The notes under the pieces: model-generated
Seen by the model: only the letters and a program-made list of their open reading frames with translations
What the model was told of the DNA's origin: nothing
The model's database searches: none
Made by a program: the position numbers and the translations under genes
DNA from: CAZEIW01 sp964512305
Lineage (GTDB): Bacteria > Pseudomonadota > Gammaproteobacteria > Burkholderiales > Burkholderiaceae_F
Reading direction: 5' to 3'
Assembly (NCBI GenBank): GCA_964512305.1
Contig: CAZEIW010000046.1
Span: 33,052-97,051 of the forward strand
Length of the DNA stretch: 64,000 nucleotides
Shown: positions 32,917-42,860 of the stretch, in pieces
How positions within the stretch are numbered: the stretch's first letter is position 1
Layout: each line of letters begins with the position of its first letter

Positions 32917-33659
32917 ATGCCGTGGCCGAATCGCCGCGGATCGCCACGCCCGCGGCGGCGCGGGCGCGCCTGGCGGCGGTCAATTGGGCCCTGGTCGCCG
33001 CGGAGCTCGATGCGGAGGGCTGCGCCGTGCTTCCGCGCGTCCTCTCGAGCGAGGAGTGCATCCGGCTCGCCGGCCTGTACCGCGACGATTCGCTGTTCCG
33101 GAGCCGGGTCGTGATGGGCCGGCACGGCTTCGGGCGCGGCGAATACAAGTACTTCGACTACCCTTTGCCGCGAACCATCGATCACTTGCGCACCGCCGCC
33201 TATCCGCACCTCGCGCCGGTGGCCAATCGCTGGGAGGAAGCGATGGGATTGCGGGCACGCTACCCGGCCTCTCACGCCGAGTTCATCGAGCGCTGCCGTG
33301 CCGCCGGCCAGGCAAGACCGACGCCGCTGCTGCTCCAATACGGCGTCGGCGACTTCAACTGCCTGCACCAGGACCTGTACGGAGAAGAGGTCTTCCCGCT
33401 GCAGCTCGCAATCCTGCTGTCGCAGCCCGGCAGCGACTTCACGGGTGGCGAGTTCGTGCTGACGGAGCAGCGGCCGCGCAGGCAGTCGCGGCCGACCGTG
33501 GTGCCGCTCGAGCAGGGCGACGCGGTGGTCTTCGCGGTCCGGCACCGCCCCGTCGCGGGGGCGCGCGGAAGCTATCGCGTCAACCTCCGGCACGGGGTGA
33601 GCCGCGTGCGCAGCGGACGCCGGCACACGCTCGGCATCATCTTCCACGACGCGACGTGA
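32913..33659 (+). CDS. 2OG-Fe(II) oxygenase (COG3826-like), coupled to ada
   Basis: About 248 residues of a double-stranded beta-helix dioxygenase. The iron ligands appear as HQD (H152, D154) and a later His in NLRHGVS (H227), followed by Arg residues suited to bind 2-oxoglutarate. The segments YFDYPLPRTID, LLLQYGVGDFNCLHQDLYG and SDFTGGEFVLTEQRPR are typical of the Oxygenase-NA type. The GTG overlaps the ada stop by 4 bp, so it should be made with Ada in the adaptive response to alkylation. Substrate not known; an AlkB-like dealkylase of nucleic acid is the contextual guess. Confidence 0.85.
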   Translation: MNAVAESPRIATPAAARARLAAVNWALVAAELDAEGCAVLPRVLSSEECIRLAGLYRDDSLFRSRVVMGRHGFGRGEYKYFDYPLPRTIDHLRTAAYPHLAPVANRWEEAMGLRARYPASHAEFIERCRAAGQARPTPLLLQYGVGDFNCLHQDLYGEEVFPLQLAILLSQPGSDFTGGEFVLTEQRPRRQSRPTVVPLEQGDAVVFAVRHRPVAGARGSYRVNLRHGVSRVRSGRRHTLGIIFHDAT

Positions 33660-33862
33660 ACACCGGCTCTTGATCGAACCGGCCATGTTGCCGGCCGGCG
33701 TGGCCATTTCCCGCAGGTCTTACCGCCTGGATTCGAGTTCCGGCGAATTGGCGCGCGAAACGAGCCTTATGCAGCCCTTTCCGTGCCGCCGGCAGAACCC
33801 ATCATCGGGCCGACCGCCCCAGCGGATTGCGGGCGCAGGACATCACGAGCGTTCAAGACGGT

Positions 33863-36262
33863 ATGACGCCTTCACCTGCCGATCCCGGCGTGCGATTCGA
33901 CGTCGAAGCGGAGACGCAGCGCAGGAAGACCGCGCTGCTCTTCCGCAACGCGCGCATTGCCACCGCGGTGACGATCGTCAACGCGTCGCTGCTGGCGCTG
34001 GTCAACGCCCAGTCTCACGCCTCGACGGCCCTCGCATGGACCTGGTGGTGTGCCGTCGCGGCCATCACCGCAGGGCGCTACCTCCTCGGGCACCGGTTTC
34101 GCGCGAGCGAGCCCGAGGCGGCCGCTGCAATGCGCTGGCGCCGTCTCTACATCGTCGGCACCGCCGCGGCCGCGGTGGCGTGGGGCGCCGGGACCGTCCT
34201 GTTCATGTGGAACGCGCCGGCCGGCGCGCGGCTGTTCACGGGCCTCGTCCTTTCGGGAATGGTGGCGGGAGCGGTGCCGATCCTCGCCGTCGTGCCGCTG
34301 GCGTTCCGGATCTTCGCGCTGCCGGTTGCGCTGCCGCTGGCGGCGGTCATCTTCTGGCAGGCGAATTCGCCGCTCGACTGGGCGTTCGGAGCGATGACCC
34401 TGGTCTTTCTCGCCGCCGTTCTCGCGAGCGCCCGCTACCTGCACGAGACGCTCGACGTCGCGATCCGTCTCGGACTCGATCAGGGACGCATGGTCGGGAG
34501 CCTGAAGCAGGCGCGCGATGCGGCGAGGTCGGCGCTGGCCGAGCGCGAGCGCGCGGAGGCCACGTTGAAGGCCAGCGAGGAGCGCTACCGGCGCATCCTG
34601 CAGCACTCCCCGACCGGGATCATGCACTACGACAGCCAGCTCGTGATCACCTTCTGCAACGAGCGCCTGGCCCAGATCGTCAAGGTGCCGCGGGACCGCC
34701 TGATCGGTTTCGACATGAAGAAGGTCAAGGATCAGCGCATCCTGCCGGCGCTCGCGGCCGCGCTCGGGGGGCGCGACGGCGGCTACGAAGGCGAGTACGT
34801 GTCGACAGGCAGCGGCGCCCAGATCTGGGTGACGGTGTCGTGCGCTCCTTTGGACGGCGCATACGGCCAGGACGCCGGGGGAATCGCGATCGTCGAAGAC
34901 ATCACGGACCGGCACAAATCCGAGGACGAGATCCGCCATCTCGCCTACTTCGACCCGCTGACCCGGCTGCCCAATCGGCGCCTCCTGATGGACCGCCTGG
35001 GACACGCGATGACGGCGAGCACCCGCAGCCGCCAGTTCGGCGCCTTGATGATCCTCGACCTCGATCACTTCAAGAGCATCAACGACAGCCAGGGACACGA
35101 CGTCGGCGACCGCCTGCTGGTCGAGGTCGCGCGGCGCCTCGCAAACTGCCTGCGCCAGGACGACACCGTTTCGCGGCTGGGCGGGGACGAATACGTGGTG
35201 CTGGCCGAGGGGCTTGGCGCGACCGAACCGGCCGCGGCGAACCACGCGGAAGCCATCGCCGAGAAGCTGCGCGCGGCCGTGCAGCTGCCGTACGAGCTGG
35301 GCGGAAGCGAGACCGAGTACTTCAGCACGACCAGCATCGGCCTGACGCTGTTCTGCGGTCGCGACGATTCGGCCGAGATCCTGTTGAAGCAGGCCGATGT
35401 CGCCCTGTACCAGGCCAAGGATGCCGGGCGCAATGCGATCCGGTTTTTCAATCCGGCGATGCAGTCGGCGATCGAGCGCCGGGCCGCGCTGCAGGCCTCG
35501 CTGCGACGCGGCCTGGACCGGGACGAGTTCCGGCTCTATTACCAGCCGCAGATCGACCGCAACGGGCGGCTGATCGGGGCCGAGGCGCTGATCCGCTGGC
35601 AGGCGCCGGGGCAGGGCCTCGTGCTGCCGGCACAGTTCATCCCGCTCGCGGAAGAGTCGGGACTGATCCTGCACATCGGCCGCTGGGTCCTGGATACCGC
35701 CTGTGCCCGGCTCAAGACCTGGGAGCGGAATCCTCATCTGAGGGGCCTGCGGCTGTCGGTGAACGTGAGCGCCCGGCAGTTCCACCAACCCGACTTCATC
35801 GAACAGGTGCGGCAGAGCCTGCTGGCGAGCGGCGCCGATCCGGTCCGACTGACGCTGGAGCTCACCGAAAGCGTGGTGTTGGACCACGTCGAAGCGGTGA
35901 TCAGCCGGATGGCGCAGCTCAGCGGCATGGGCGTGGGCTTCGCCCTCGATGATTTCGGCAAGGGCTATTCCTCGCTGTCCTACCTGAAGCGCCTGCCGCT
36001 GGATCAGATCAAGGTCGATCGCGCCTTCGTGCGCGACACGCCTCGCGACGCGAACGACGCCGCGATCGTGCGCGCGATCCTGGCGATCAGTCATTCGCTC
36101 GGTCTTCAGGTCATTGCCGAAGGCGTCGAGACGGAAGAGCAGCGGGCCTTCCTCGACCGGCACGGATGCCATGCGTACCAGGGCTACCTGTTCAGCCGGC
36201 CGCTGCCGATCGACGAGTTCGAGCAATTCGCGGCCCGGATGCACCAGGAGCAGGCGGCCTGA
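33863..36262 (+). CDS. Membrane PAS-GGDEF-EAL protein (c-di-GMP turnover)
   Basis: About 799 residues. The N-terminal part has five or six transmembrane helices (about 30-200), then a short coiled coil, a PAS domain (about 240-355), GGDEF (about 360-530, signature GGDEY) and EAL (about 540-795, GAEALIRW). EAL catalytic residues are largely kept (SVNVSA, LELTES, QIKVDR, AEGVETEEQ, QGYLFSRP). The loop after the two catalytic Asp reads DDFGKGYSS instead of the usual DDFGTGYSS, a change in the loop that couples dimerisation to activity. The start at 33863 is uncertain; a TTG 36 bp upstream is in frame. Confidence 0.88.
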   Translation: MTPSPADPGVRFDVEAETQRRKTALLFRNARIATAVTIVNASLLALVNAQSHASTALAWTWWCAVAAITAGRYLLGHRFRASEPEAAAAMRWRRLYIVGTAAAAVAWGAGTVLFMWNAPAGARLFTGLVLSGMVAGAVPILAVVPLAFRIFALPVALPLAAVIFWQANSPLDWAFGAMTLVFLAAVLASARYLHETLDVAIRLGLDQGRMVGSLKQARDAARSALAERERAEATLKASEERYRRILQHSPTGIMHYDSQLVITFCNERLAQIVKVPRDRLIGFDMKKVKDQRILPALAAALGGRDGGYEGEYVSTGSGAQIWVTVSCAPLDGAYGQDAGGIAIVEDITDRHKSEDEIRHLAYFDPLTRLPNRRLLMDRLGHAMTASTRSRQFGALMILDLDHFKSINDSQGHDVGDRLLVEVARRLANCLRQDDTVSRLGGDEYVVLAEGLGATEPAAANHAEAIAEKLRAAVQLPYELGGSETEYFSTTSIGLTLFCGRDDSAEILLKQADVALYQAKDAGRNAIRFFNPAMQSAIERRAALQASLRRGLDRDEFRLYYQPQIDRNGRLIGAEALIRWQAPGQGLVLPAQFIPLAEESGLILHIGRWVLDTACARLKTWERNPHLRGLRLSVNVSARQFHQPDFIEQVRQSLLASGADPVRLTLELTESVVLDHVEAVISRMAQLSGMGVGFALDDFGKGYSSLSYLKRLPLDQIKVDRAFVRDTPRDANDAAIVRAILAISHSLGLQVIAEGVETEEQRAFLDRHGCHAYQGYLFSRPLPIDEFEQFAARMHQEQAA

Positions 36263-36441
36263 GGGGTCGGGTGTGGGAACGGTCCCGGGCTGCCTCCGAG
36301 GCAGGCCCATGATCCGCCTCGGCGCGCCGCCGACAGCCAACGATGCGGGACGACCTCGATGCATCGATTTGCTACGCTTCCCACCCCTAAAGTCCGGCTT
36401 CGGCGGCTCCTTTGACGTGTAGCGTGGGCAGATCCGCGCCC

Positions 36442-38379
36442 ATGTCGCTGCCGCTCCCAACGGTGCACGACCTCCGACTCCGCCGACTCCTCGAGCTGCA
36501 CCCGTTCGGCTCGGGCGCCCGCCGCCTCGCTTGCGTCGCCTGGCTCGGCATCCTCGCACCGGGTTTGCCGGCTGCCGCCGCGGTCCAGAGCCTCGATTCC
36601 GCGCTGGCACGTCTGGAGACGCTGGCGCGGCGCCAGCCCGCGCAGGCGGATTCCGAGCTGCGCTCGCTCGGTGTCGACCTGGCATCGGTCGATCCTCAAA
36701 CCCGCATCAGGATCGACCGGGTCCGGATGCTGATCGCCGACGGGCAGTCGCGCTCGGAGGACGTGCTGGCGCTCGCCGACCGTGTCGAGGCGGCGGCGCA
36801 GGGCGACGCGGGGGCCGCGACGCGGGCCCTGGTCGGCCATGTGCGCTTCAGCGCCTACACCCAGCTCGGACGCGCCGACGAGGCCGGCGATGCCCTCGAT
36901 CAGGAACTGGCGGCGGCACGCGCGGCGCGCGACGACGACTCGATTGCCCTGGCGCTGGTGGACCGGGCGGGCTTCCTGGCCAAGCGCGGCGATTTCGAGC
37001 AGGCCTTCGCGTCGATCGCCGACGCCGAGCACCAGGCGCACGGCGCCCAGGCCGCCGCCGAGGTCGCGTTCTGCGGCGCGCTGCTCGCCCGCGAGATCGG
37101 CGATGCGGCGCAGGCGCTGGCTTCGTATCGGGACGCCTACAATAAATTTCATGCTGTCGACGACCGCACCGGCGAGGCGGACTCGCAGGCCGGCATCGGG
37201 CGGGCGCTGAACCAATTGGGCCGTGCGGCCGAAGCGGTCGAGCCGCTGCAGCGCGCGATCACCGCCTACCGGCAGATCGGCGACGCGGAAGGCGAGGCGA
37301 TCGCGCTCGGCGAGCTCGCGCTGTCTCAGGCGGACCTCGGCCGGCCGCAAACCGCCCTGGCCCGCAACGCCGAGGGCCTGCGGGCGCTGGCGCGGGTCAA
37401 ATCGCCGCTGCGGCTGGCGCAGCTGCAGATCGACCGCGCGCGCCTGCTGCTTCGAGGCAACGATGCCGCCGAGGCGTTGCCGCTGATAGACCGTGCGCGC
37501 CCGACGGTGCTGGTAAGCGGCGACCTGCAGCTCGAGGTGCGCTTCCACCAGGTCGCGGCCGACGTGCTGGCCGCGCTCGCGCTGTACCAGGCGGCGTTCG
37601 AGGAGGCCGAGCGCCAGCGCCAGGCGCAGCAGCGGCGTACCGATCAGCTGGTGGCGCGGCAGCTGGCGGCGCAGCGCGGACGGCTCGAAAGCGAGCGGCT
37701 GACGCGCGAGAACGCCCTGCTCAGGCGCGAGGCGGACGCGAGCCAGCGCGCGCTCGAGCAGGCGCAGCAGGCCTCCCGTCTTCGCGGCGTCGCGATCGGC
37801 CTCGCCGTGCTCTTCATTCTGGGCGGTGCCTACGCGCTGCGGCGCCAGCGCGTGCTGCTCAGGCGCATCGCGCGGATGGCGGAGACCGATTACCTGACCG
37901 GGGTGCCGAACCGGCGCCACGTGATGGAAATGGGCCAGCGGCTGATGGCGCGCTGCCGCCAGGACGGCGAGCCCTACGCGATGCTGCTTCTCGATCTCGA
38001 CGACTTCAAGCAGCTCAACGACCGCTACGGCCACGACGCTGGCGACAGGGCGCTTTGCTCGGTCAGCCAGGCGCTTCGGCGAAGCCTGCGCCCGGGCGAC
38101 CTGCTGGGCCGCTACGGCGGGGAGGAGTTCGCTGTCGTGCTGCCCGACACCGATTCCGACGAAGCGGCGCTGGTGGCCGAACGGCTGCGCACCGCGGTGG
38201 CCTCGCTCCAACCCGACTGGGCGCCCGGGGCGCCCGCCATCACGCTGAGCGGTGGAATCGCGCTCGCCGCGCCCGGCAGATCCGACTTCGCGCAGTTGAT
38301 CACGCGGGCCGACGCGGCGCTTTACCGCGCCAAGGACGGCGGCCGCAACCGGATCGAGGCCGAGGCGGAAGCGGCCTGA
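36442..38379 (+). CDS. TPR-containing diguanylate cyclase
   Basis: About 645 residues. A signal-like N-terminus (GILAPGLPAAAA) is followed by a long helical repeat region of TPR type (about 60-400), a transmembrane helix (about 448-470, GVAIGLAVLFILGGAYA) and a C-terminal GGDEF domain with the intact signature YGGEEFAVVL, the substrate segment DLDDFKQLNDRYGHDAGD and the TGVPNRR start. So a periplasmic TPR sensor controls a cytoplasmic cyclase making c-di-GMP. No RxxD inhibitory site is seen at the usual place (RPGDLLGRYGG). It lies 179 bp after the preceding GGDEF-EAL gene on the same strand. Confidence 0.88.
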   Translation: MSLPLPTVHDLRLRRLLELHPFGSGARRLACVAWLGILAPGLPAAAAVQSLDSALARLETLARRQPAQADSELRSLGVDLASVDPQTRIRIDRVRMLIADGQSRSEDVLALADRVEAAAQGDAGAATRALVGHVRFSAYTQLGRADEAGDALDQELAAARAARDDDSIALALVDRAGFLAKRGDFEQAFASIADAEHQAHGAQAAAEVAFCGALLAREIGDAAQALASYRDAYNKFHAVDDRTGEADSQAGIGRALNQLGRAAEAVEPLQRAITAYRQIGDAEGEAIALGELALSQADLGRPQTALARNAEGLRALARVKSPLRLAQLQIDRARLLLRGNDAAEALPLIDRARPTVLVSGDLQLEVRFHQVAADVLAALALYQAAFEEAERQRQAQQRRTDQLVARQLAAQRGRLESERLTRENALLRREADASQRALEQAQQASRLRGVAIGLAVLFILGGAYALRRQRVLLRRIARMAETDYLTGVPNRRHVMEMGQRLMARCRQDGEPYAMLLLDLDDFKQLNDRYGHDAGDRALCSVSQALRRSLRPGDLLGRYGGEEFAVVLPDTDSDEAALVAERLRTAVASLQPDWAPGAPAITLSGGIALAAPGRSDFAQLITRADAALYRAKDGGRNRIEAEAEAA

Positions 38380-38480
38380 GGGCGGTGGCGCGGAACCAAT
38401 CGAGCTCGGTCGCTCCTTCGTGCGCGACGGGCGCGGGACGCGCCGATGCCGCCAACGAGCTTCCTGGCCCTGCCTTCGGG

Positions 38481-40211
<1,731 letters not shown>

Positions 40212-40496
40212 GGGCCCATTTTAGGGCCGTGCTTGCGCCGAATCGCCGGTCACGCTTGGCGCTGCCGGCGTGACGCGCCCAGCCGCATTACCCATTTCAA
40301 GCGCGAGGATTTTCGCGGCCAAGTGCGCTCGAACACCGGGCAATCGGAGCCTTTGGCGGCCGGCACGCGCACCGGCGCTCGCGTCCACCGAATACACGAT
40401 CAGCCCGGCTTTCGGGCGGCTACTCGCCGGTTCCGCGAGGCGCCGGTATCGGCAGACTCCCTGCGTCGCAGCTGTCGAGAACGAGGTTCATTCGCC

Positions 40497-41435
40497 GTGC
40501 CAACCGACGCGCAAGACCGCCGGGCTCCTGGCGGTGCCCCGCGCAGGGCTTCCGCACCCAAGCTCGCCGCGCTCGTGCTCGGCGCGGCGGCTGCACTGGC
40601 ATCGGCGCCGACCCAAGCCCAGCAGTGGCTGACCGATGTGCAGGCCGGCGTCCTGTCGAACAGCAACCTTGGCAACGCGGTGGCGGGCCCCGACGTCCAC
40701 GCCGACACCGCGCTGACCGCCGCCCTGTCGACCGGTCCCTTCTTCGAATTGCGCCCGGGCACCAACCTGATCGTGACGGCGGAGACCGGCGCGCAGTCGT
40801 TCGGCCGCTATACCGCGTTCAGCAACCTGTCGGCGGGCATCAAGGCGGTGCTCGACACCAAGTTCGGCCTCGGGCGGGAGACGCCCCACGTCTATCTCGT
40901 CGGGTCCGACTCGCGCCTGGATTTTCGCGACAGCCTGCGCAGCGGCTGGCTGCAGTCGTGGGCCGGCGGCGCGCACGCCGCGTTCGGAGACCGCCTCGTG
41001 CTGCGCGGCGAATTCGGCGTCGAGCGGCGCACCGGCCCGGAAGCACCGGCGGTGCGCGCGGGACTGCCGGGCGACGTGTTCAACCAATCCAGCCGCCGCC
41101 TCGCCATCGGCGCCGACTACAGCCTCACGGACCGGCTGCTGCTGCAGCTGCAGACGACGCTTCGCCGCGGCGACGCCGACTACATCGAGACCACCAGCCT
41201 CGCCGACACGTTCGACGGTGCGAGCGCGGTGGCGCGCGAGCCCGCGCTCGGCCCGAACATCTTCATCGAGAAGGTGCAAGCGCGCGAGCTGCTGCTCGAC
41301 GTCGGCGTGTCGTGGGCGCTGGGCGATCATTCGTCGCTCAATGCGATGTTCCGGCGCGAGCTGACGCTCGACTCGGGGGCGACGCTGTACACGCGCAGCA
41401 TCCCGGCGATCATCTACGAATACCGGTTCGACTGA
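40497..41435 (+). CDS. Outer-membrane beta-barrel protein upstream of the cupredoxins
   Basis: About 312 residues with a signal peptide ending ASAPTQAQQW and a barrel-like series of strands (DVQAGVLSNSNLG, GTNLIVTAETGAQSF, LRGEFGVERR, DRLLLQLQTTLRR) and C-terminal IIYEYRFD. The GTG at 40497 has GAGG at 10 bp. The first cupredoxin gene follows by 4 bp, so they form one operon. The family cannot be named with certainty. It may be a surface or pore partner for the copper proteins. Confidence 0.75.
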   Translation: MPTDAQDRRAPGGAPRRASAPKLAALVLGAAAALASAPTQAQQWLTDVQAGVLSNSNLGNAVAGPDVHADTALTAALSTGPFFELRPGTNLIVTAETGAQSFGRYTAFSNLSAGIKAVLDTKFGLGRETPHVYLVGSDSRLDFRDSLRSGWLQSWAGGAHAAFGDRLVLRGEFGVERRTGPEAPAVRAGLPGDVFNQSSRRLAIGADYSLTDRLLLQLQTTLRRGDADYIETTSLADTFDGASAVAREPALGPNIFIEKVQARELLLDVGVSWALGDHSSLNAMFRRELTLDSGATLYTRSIPAIIYEYRFD

Positions 41436-41439
41436 CGGC

Positions 41440-42132
41440 ATGAAGACCCACGCCGGCTTCGTCCGCAGGCGCCGCGCGCCCGCTGCGCGCGCCATTTGCC
41501 TCGCCGTCCTGCTGCCGTGCCTCCTCCTCCGCGCGCAGGCCGGCAGCCTCGTCGCATCGGTCGTCGACCAGGCCGGCAAGGCGGTCGAGGATGCGGTCGT
41601 GACCGCCACGCCGGCCGACGGCCGGCCGGCGCGGCCGGGCGGCGAAGGCGAGAGCGTGGTCGACCAGGTCGACAAGACCTTCATCCCGTACGTCAGGGTC
41701 GTGCGCGTCGGCACGCTGGTGCGCTTTCCCAACAGCGACAACATCCGGCACCACGTCTATTCGTTTTCGCCGCCGAAGCGGTTCGAGCTGCCCCTTTATT
41801 CCGGCAAATCCGCCGCGCCCGTGCTGTTCGACAAGCCGGGCGTCGTCGTGATGGGCTGCAACATCCACGACTGGATGGTCGGCTACGTGTACGTCTCCGA
41901 GACGCCGTATTTCGGCAGGACCGAGCGGGCCGGGACCGTCGAGCTGCGCGGCCTGCCCGCCGGCGAATACGTGGTGCGCGTCTGGCACCCCGAGATGGAC
42001 GGCACCGAGCAGTCGACCGCACGCACGCTCGTGCTGACCGAGCAGGGCGTCGTCGATGCCGCGTGGACGATCGGCCGGCACGAGGTGTTCCGGCCAAGGC
42101 GAGCGCCGGTTCCCCGGAATTCCGGATATTGA
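41440..42132 (+). CDS. Exported cupredoxin-like protein, copy 1
   Basis: A 230-residue protein with a signal peptide (cleaved near LLRAQAGS), a short beta domain with DQAGKAVEDAVVTA, and a plastocyanin-like domain. The type I copper ligands are His in RHHVYSFSP and C-x2-H-x2-M in MGCNIHDWM. Such proteins carry single electrons in the periplasm; databases often label them methylamine-utilisation proteins, but no mau genes occur here. It overlaps no neighbour. It is followed after 14 bp by a paralogue, with an 87-bp stretch of DNA identical in both (41706-41792 and 42410-42496). Confidence 0.85.
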   Translation: MKTHAGFVRRRRAPAARAICLAVLLPCLLLRAQAGSLVASVVDQAGKAVEDAVVTATPADGRPARPGGEGESVVDQVDKTFIPYVRVVRVGTLVRFPNSDNIRHHVYSFSPPKRFELPLYSGKSAAPVLFDKPGVVVMGCNIHDWMVGYVYVSETPYFGRTERAGTVELRGLPAGEYVVRVWHPEMDGTEQSTARTLVLTEQGVVDAAWTIGRHEVFRPRRAPVPRNSGY

Positions 42133-42146
42133 TTCGGACCGACGGC

Positions 42147-42833
42147 ATGCATGCCGACACCGGCTTTGTTCGCAGGTCCCGCGTGGGCGCCTCCCGTGCC
42201 CTGCTCTTCGGCGTGCTGCTGGCGTGCCTCCTCCGCGCACACGCCGGCGGCCTGAACGTTTCGGTCCTCGACCAGGCCGGCAAGGCGGTCGAGGATGCGG
42301 TCGTGACCGCAACGGCGGTCGACGGCCGGCCGGCACGGCCGGGCGGCGAGGGCCAGAGCGTCGTCGACCAGGTCAACAAGACCTTCGTCCCTCACGTCAA
42401 GGTCGTTCCCGTCGGCACGCTGGTGCGCTTTCCCAACAGCGACAACATCCGGCACCACGTCTATTCGTTTTCGCCGCCGAAGCGGTTCGAGCTGCCGCTC
42501 TACGCGGGCAGGGCCGCCGCCCCGGTGCTGTTCGACAAGCCGGGCGTCGTCGTGATGGGCTGCGCCATCCACGACTGGATGGTCGGCTATGTCTATGTGT
42601 CCGACACGCCCTACTTCGGCAAGACCGAGAAGGCGGGGACCGTCCGGCTGCGCGATCTGCCGGCGGGCGAGTACGTCGTGCGCGTCTGGCATCCGGAAAT
42701 GGGTGCGCCGGAGCAGTCGACTTCGCGCACGCTGCGCGTGGATGAACAGGGCGTCGTCGACGCGCAGTGGACGATCGCCCGCCAGCCCGCGCTCCGCCTG
42801 CGGCGGGTGCTTCCCCAGGCTTCGGGCGAGTGA
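42147..42833 (+). CDS. Exported cupredoxin-like protein, copy 2
   Basis: A 228-residue paralogue of the preceding gene with the same layout: signal peptide (ending LLRAHAGG), DQAGKAVEDAVVTA, and the copper ligands RHHVYSFSP and MGCAIHDWM (C-x2-H-x2-M). Differences are mainly in the signal peptide, a few surface positions and the C-terminus. The start ATG at 42147 corresponds to copy 1 at a spacing of 707 bp. Two copies may give different potentials or dosage. The opposing gene ends 27 bp downstream, with a short GC-rich hairpin between. Confidence 0.85.
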   Translation: MHADTGFVRRSRVGASRALLFGVLLACLLRAHAGGLNVSVLDQAGKAVEDAVVTATAVDGRPARPGGEGQSVVDQVNKTFVPHVKVVPVGTLVRFPNSDNIRHHVYSFSPPKRFELPLYAGRAAAPVLFDKPGVVVMGCAIHDWMVGYVYVSDTPYFGKTEKAGTVRLRDLPAGEYVVRVWHPEMGAPEQSTSRTLRVDEQGVVDAQWTIARQPALRLRRVLPQASGE

Positions 42834-42860
42834 GGCTCCCGGCACGCGGCCGGCCGGGCA

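Larger units (their letters stand above)
41440..42833 (+). repeat. Tandem duplication of the cupredoxin gene
   Basis: Two consecutive genes align over their whole length with an offset of 704 bp in the core. Perfectly identical blocks include 87 bp (41706-41792 = 42410-42496) and about 40 bp around the copper Cys (from 41820). Silent positions are identical inside these blocks, so the duplication is recent or gene conversion keeps them alike. Confidence 0.88.

Noticed and set aside
33660..33862. Possible terminator after the oxygenase gene (CCGGC/GCCGG hairpin at 33679-33694)
   Set aside because: Only 5-bp arms and no T-run; not enough to call.
41440..42833. Methylamine utilisation function for the cupredoxins
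   Set aside because: No methylamine dehydrogenase or MauG genes are present; the label would rest on family naming only.
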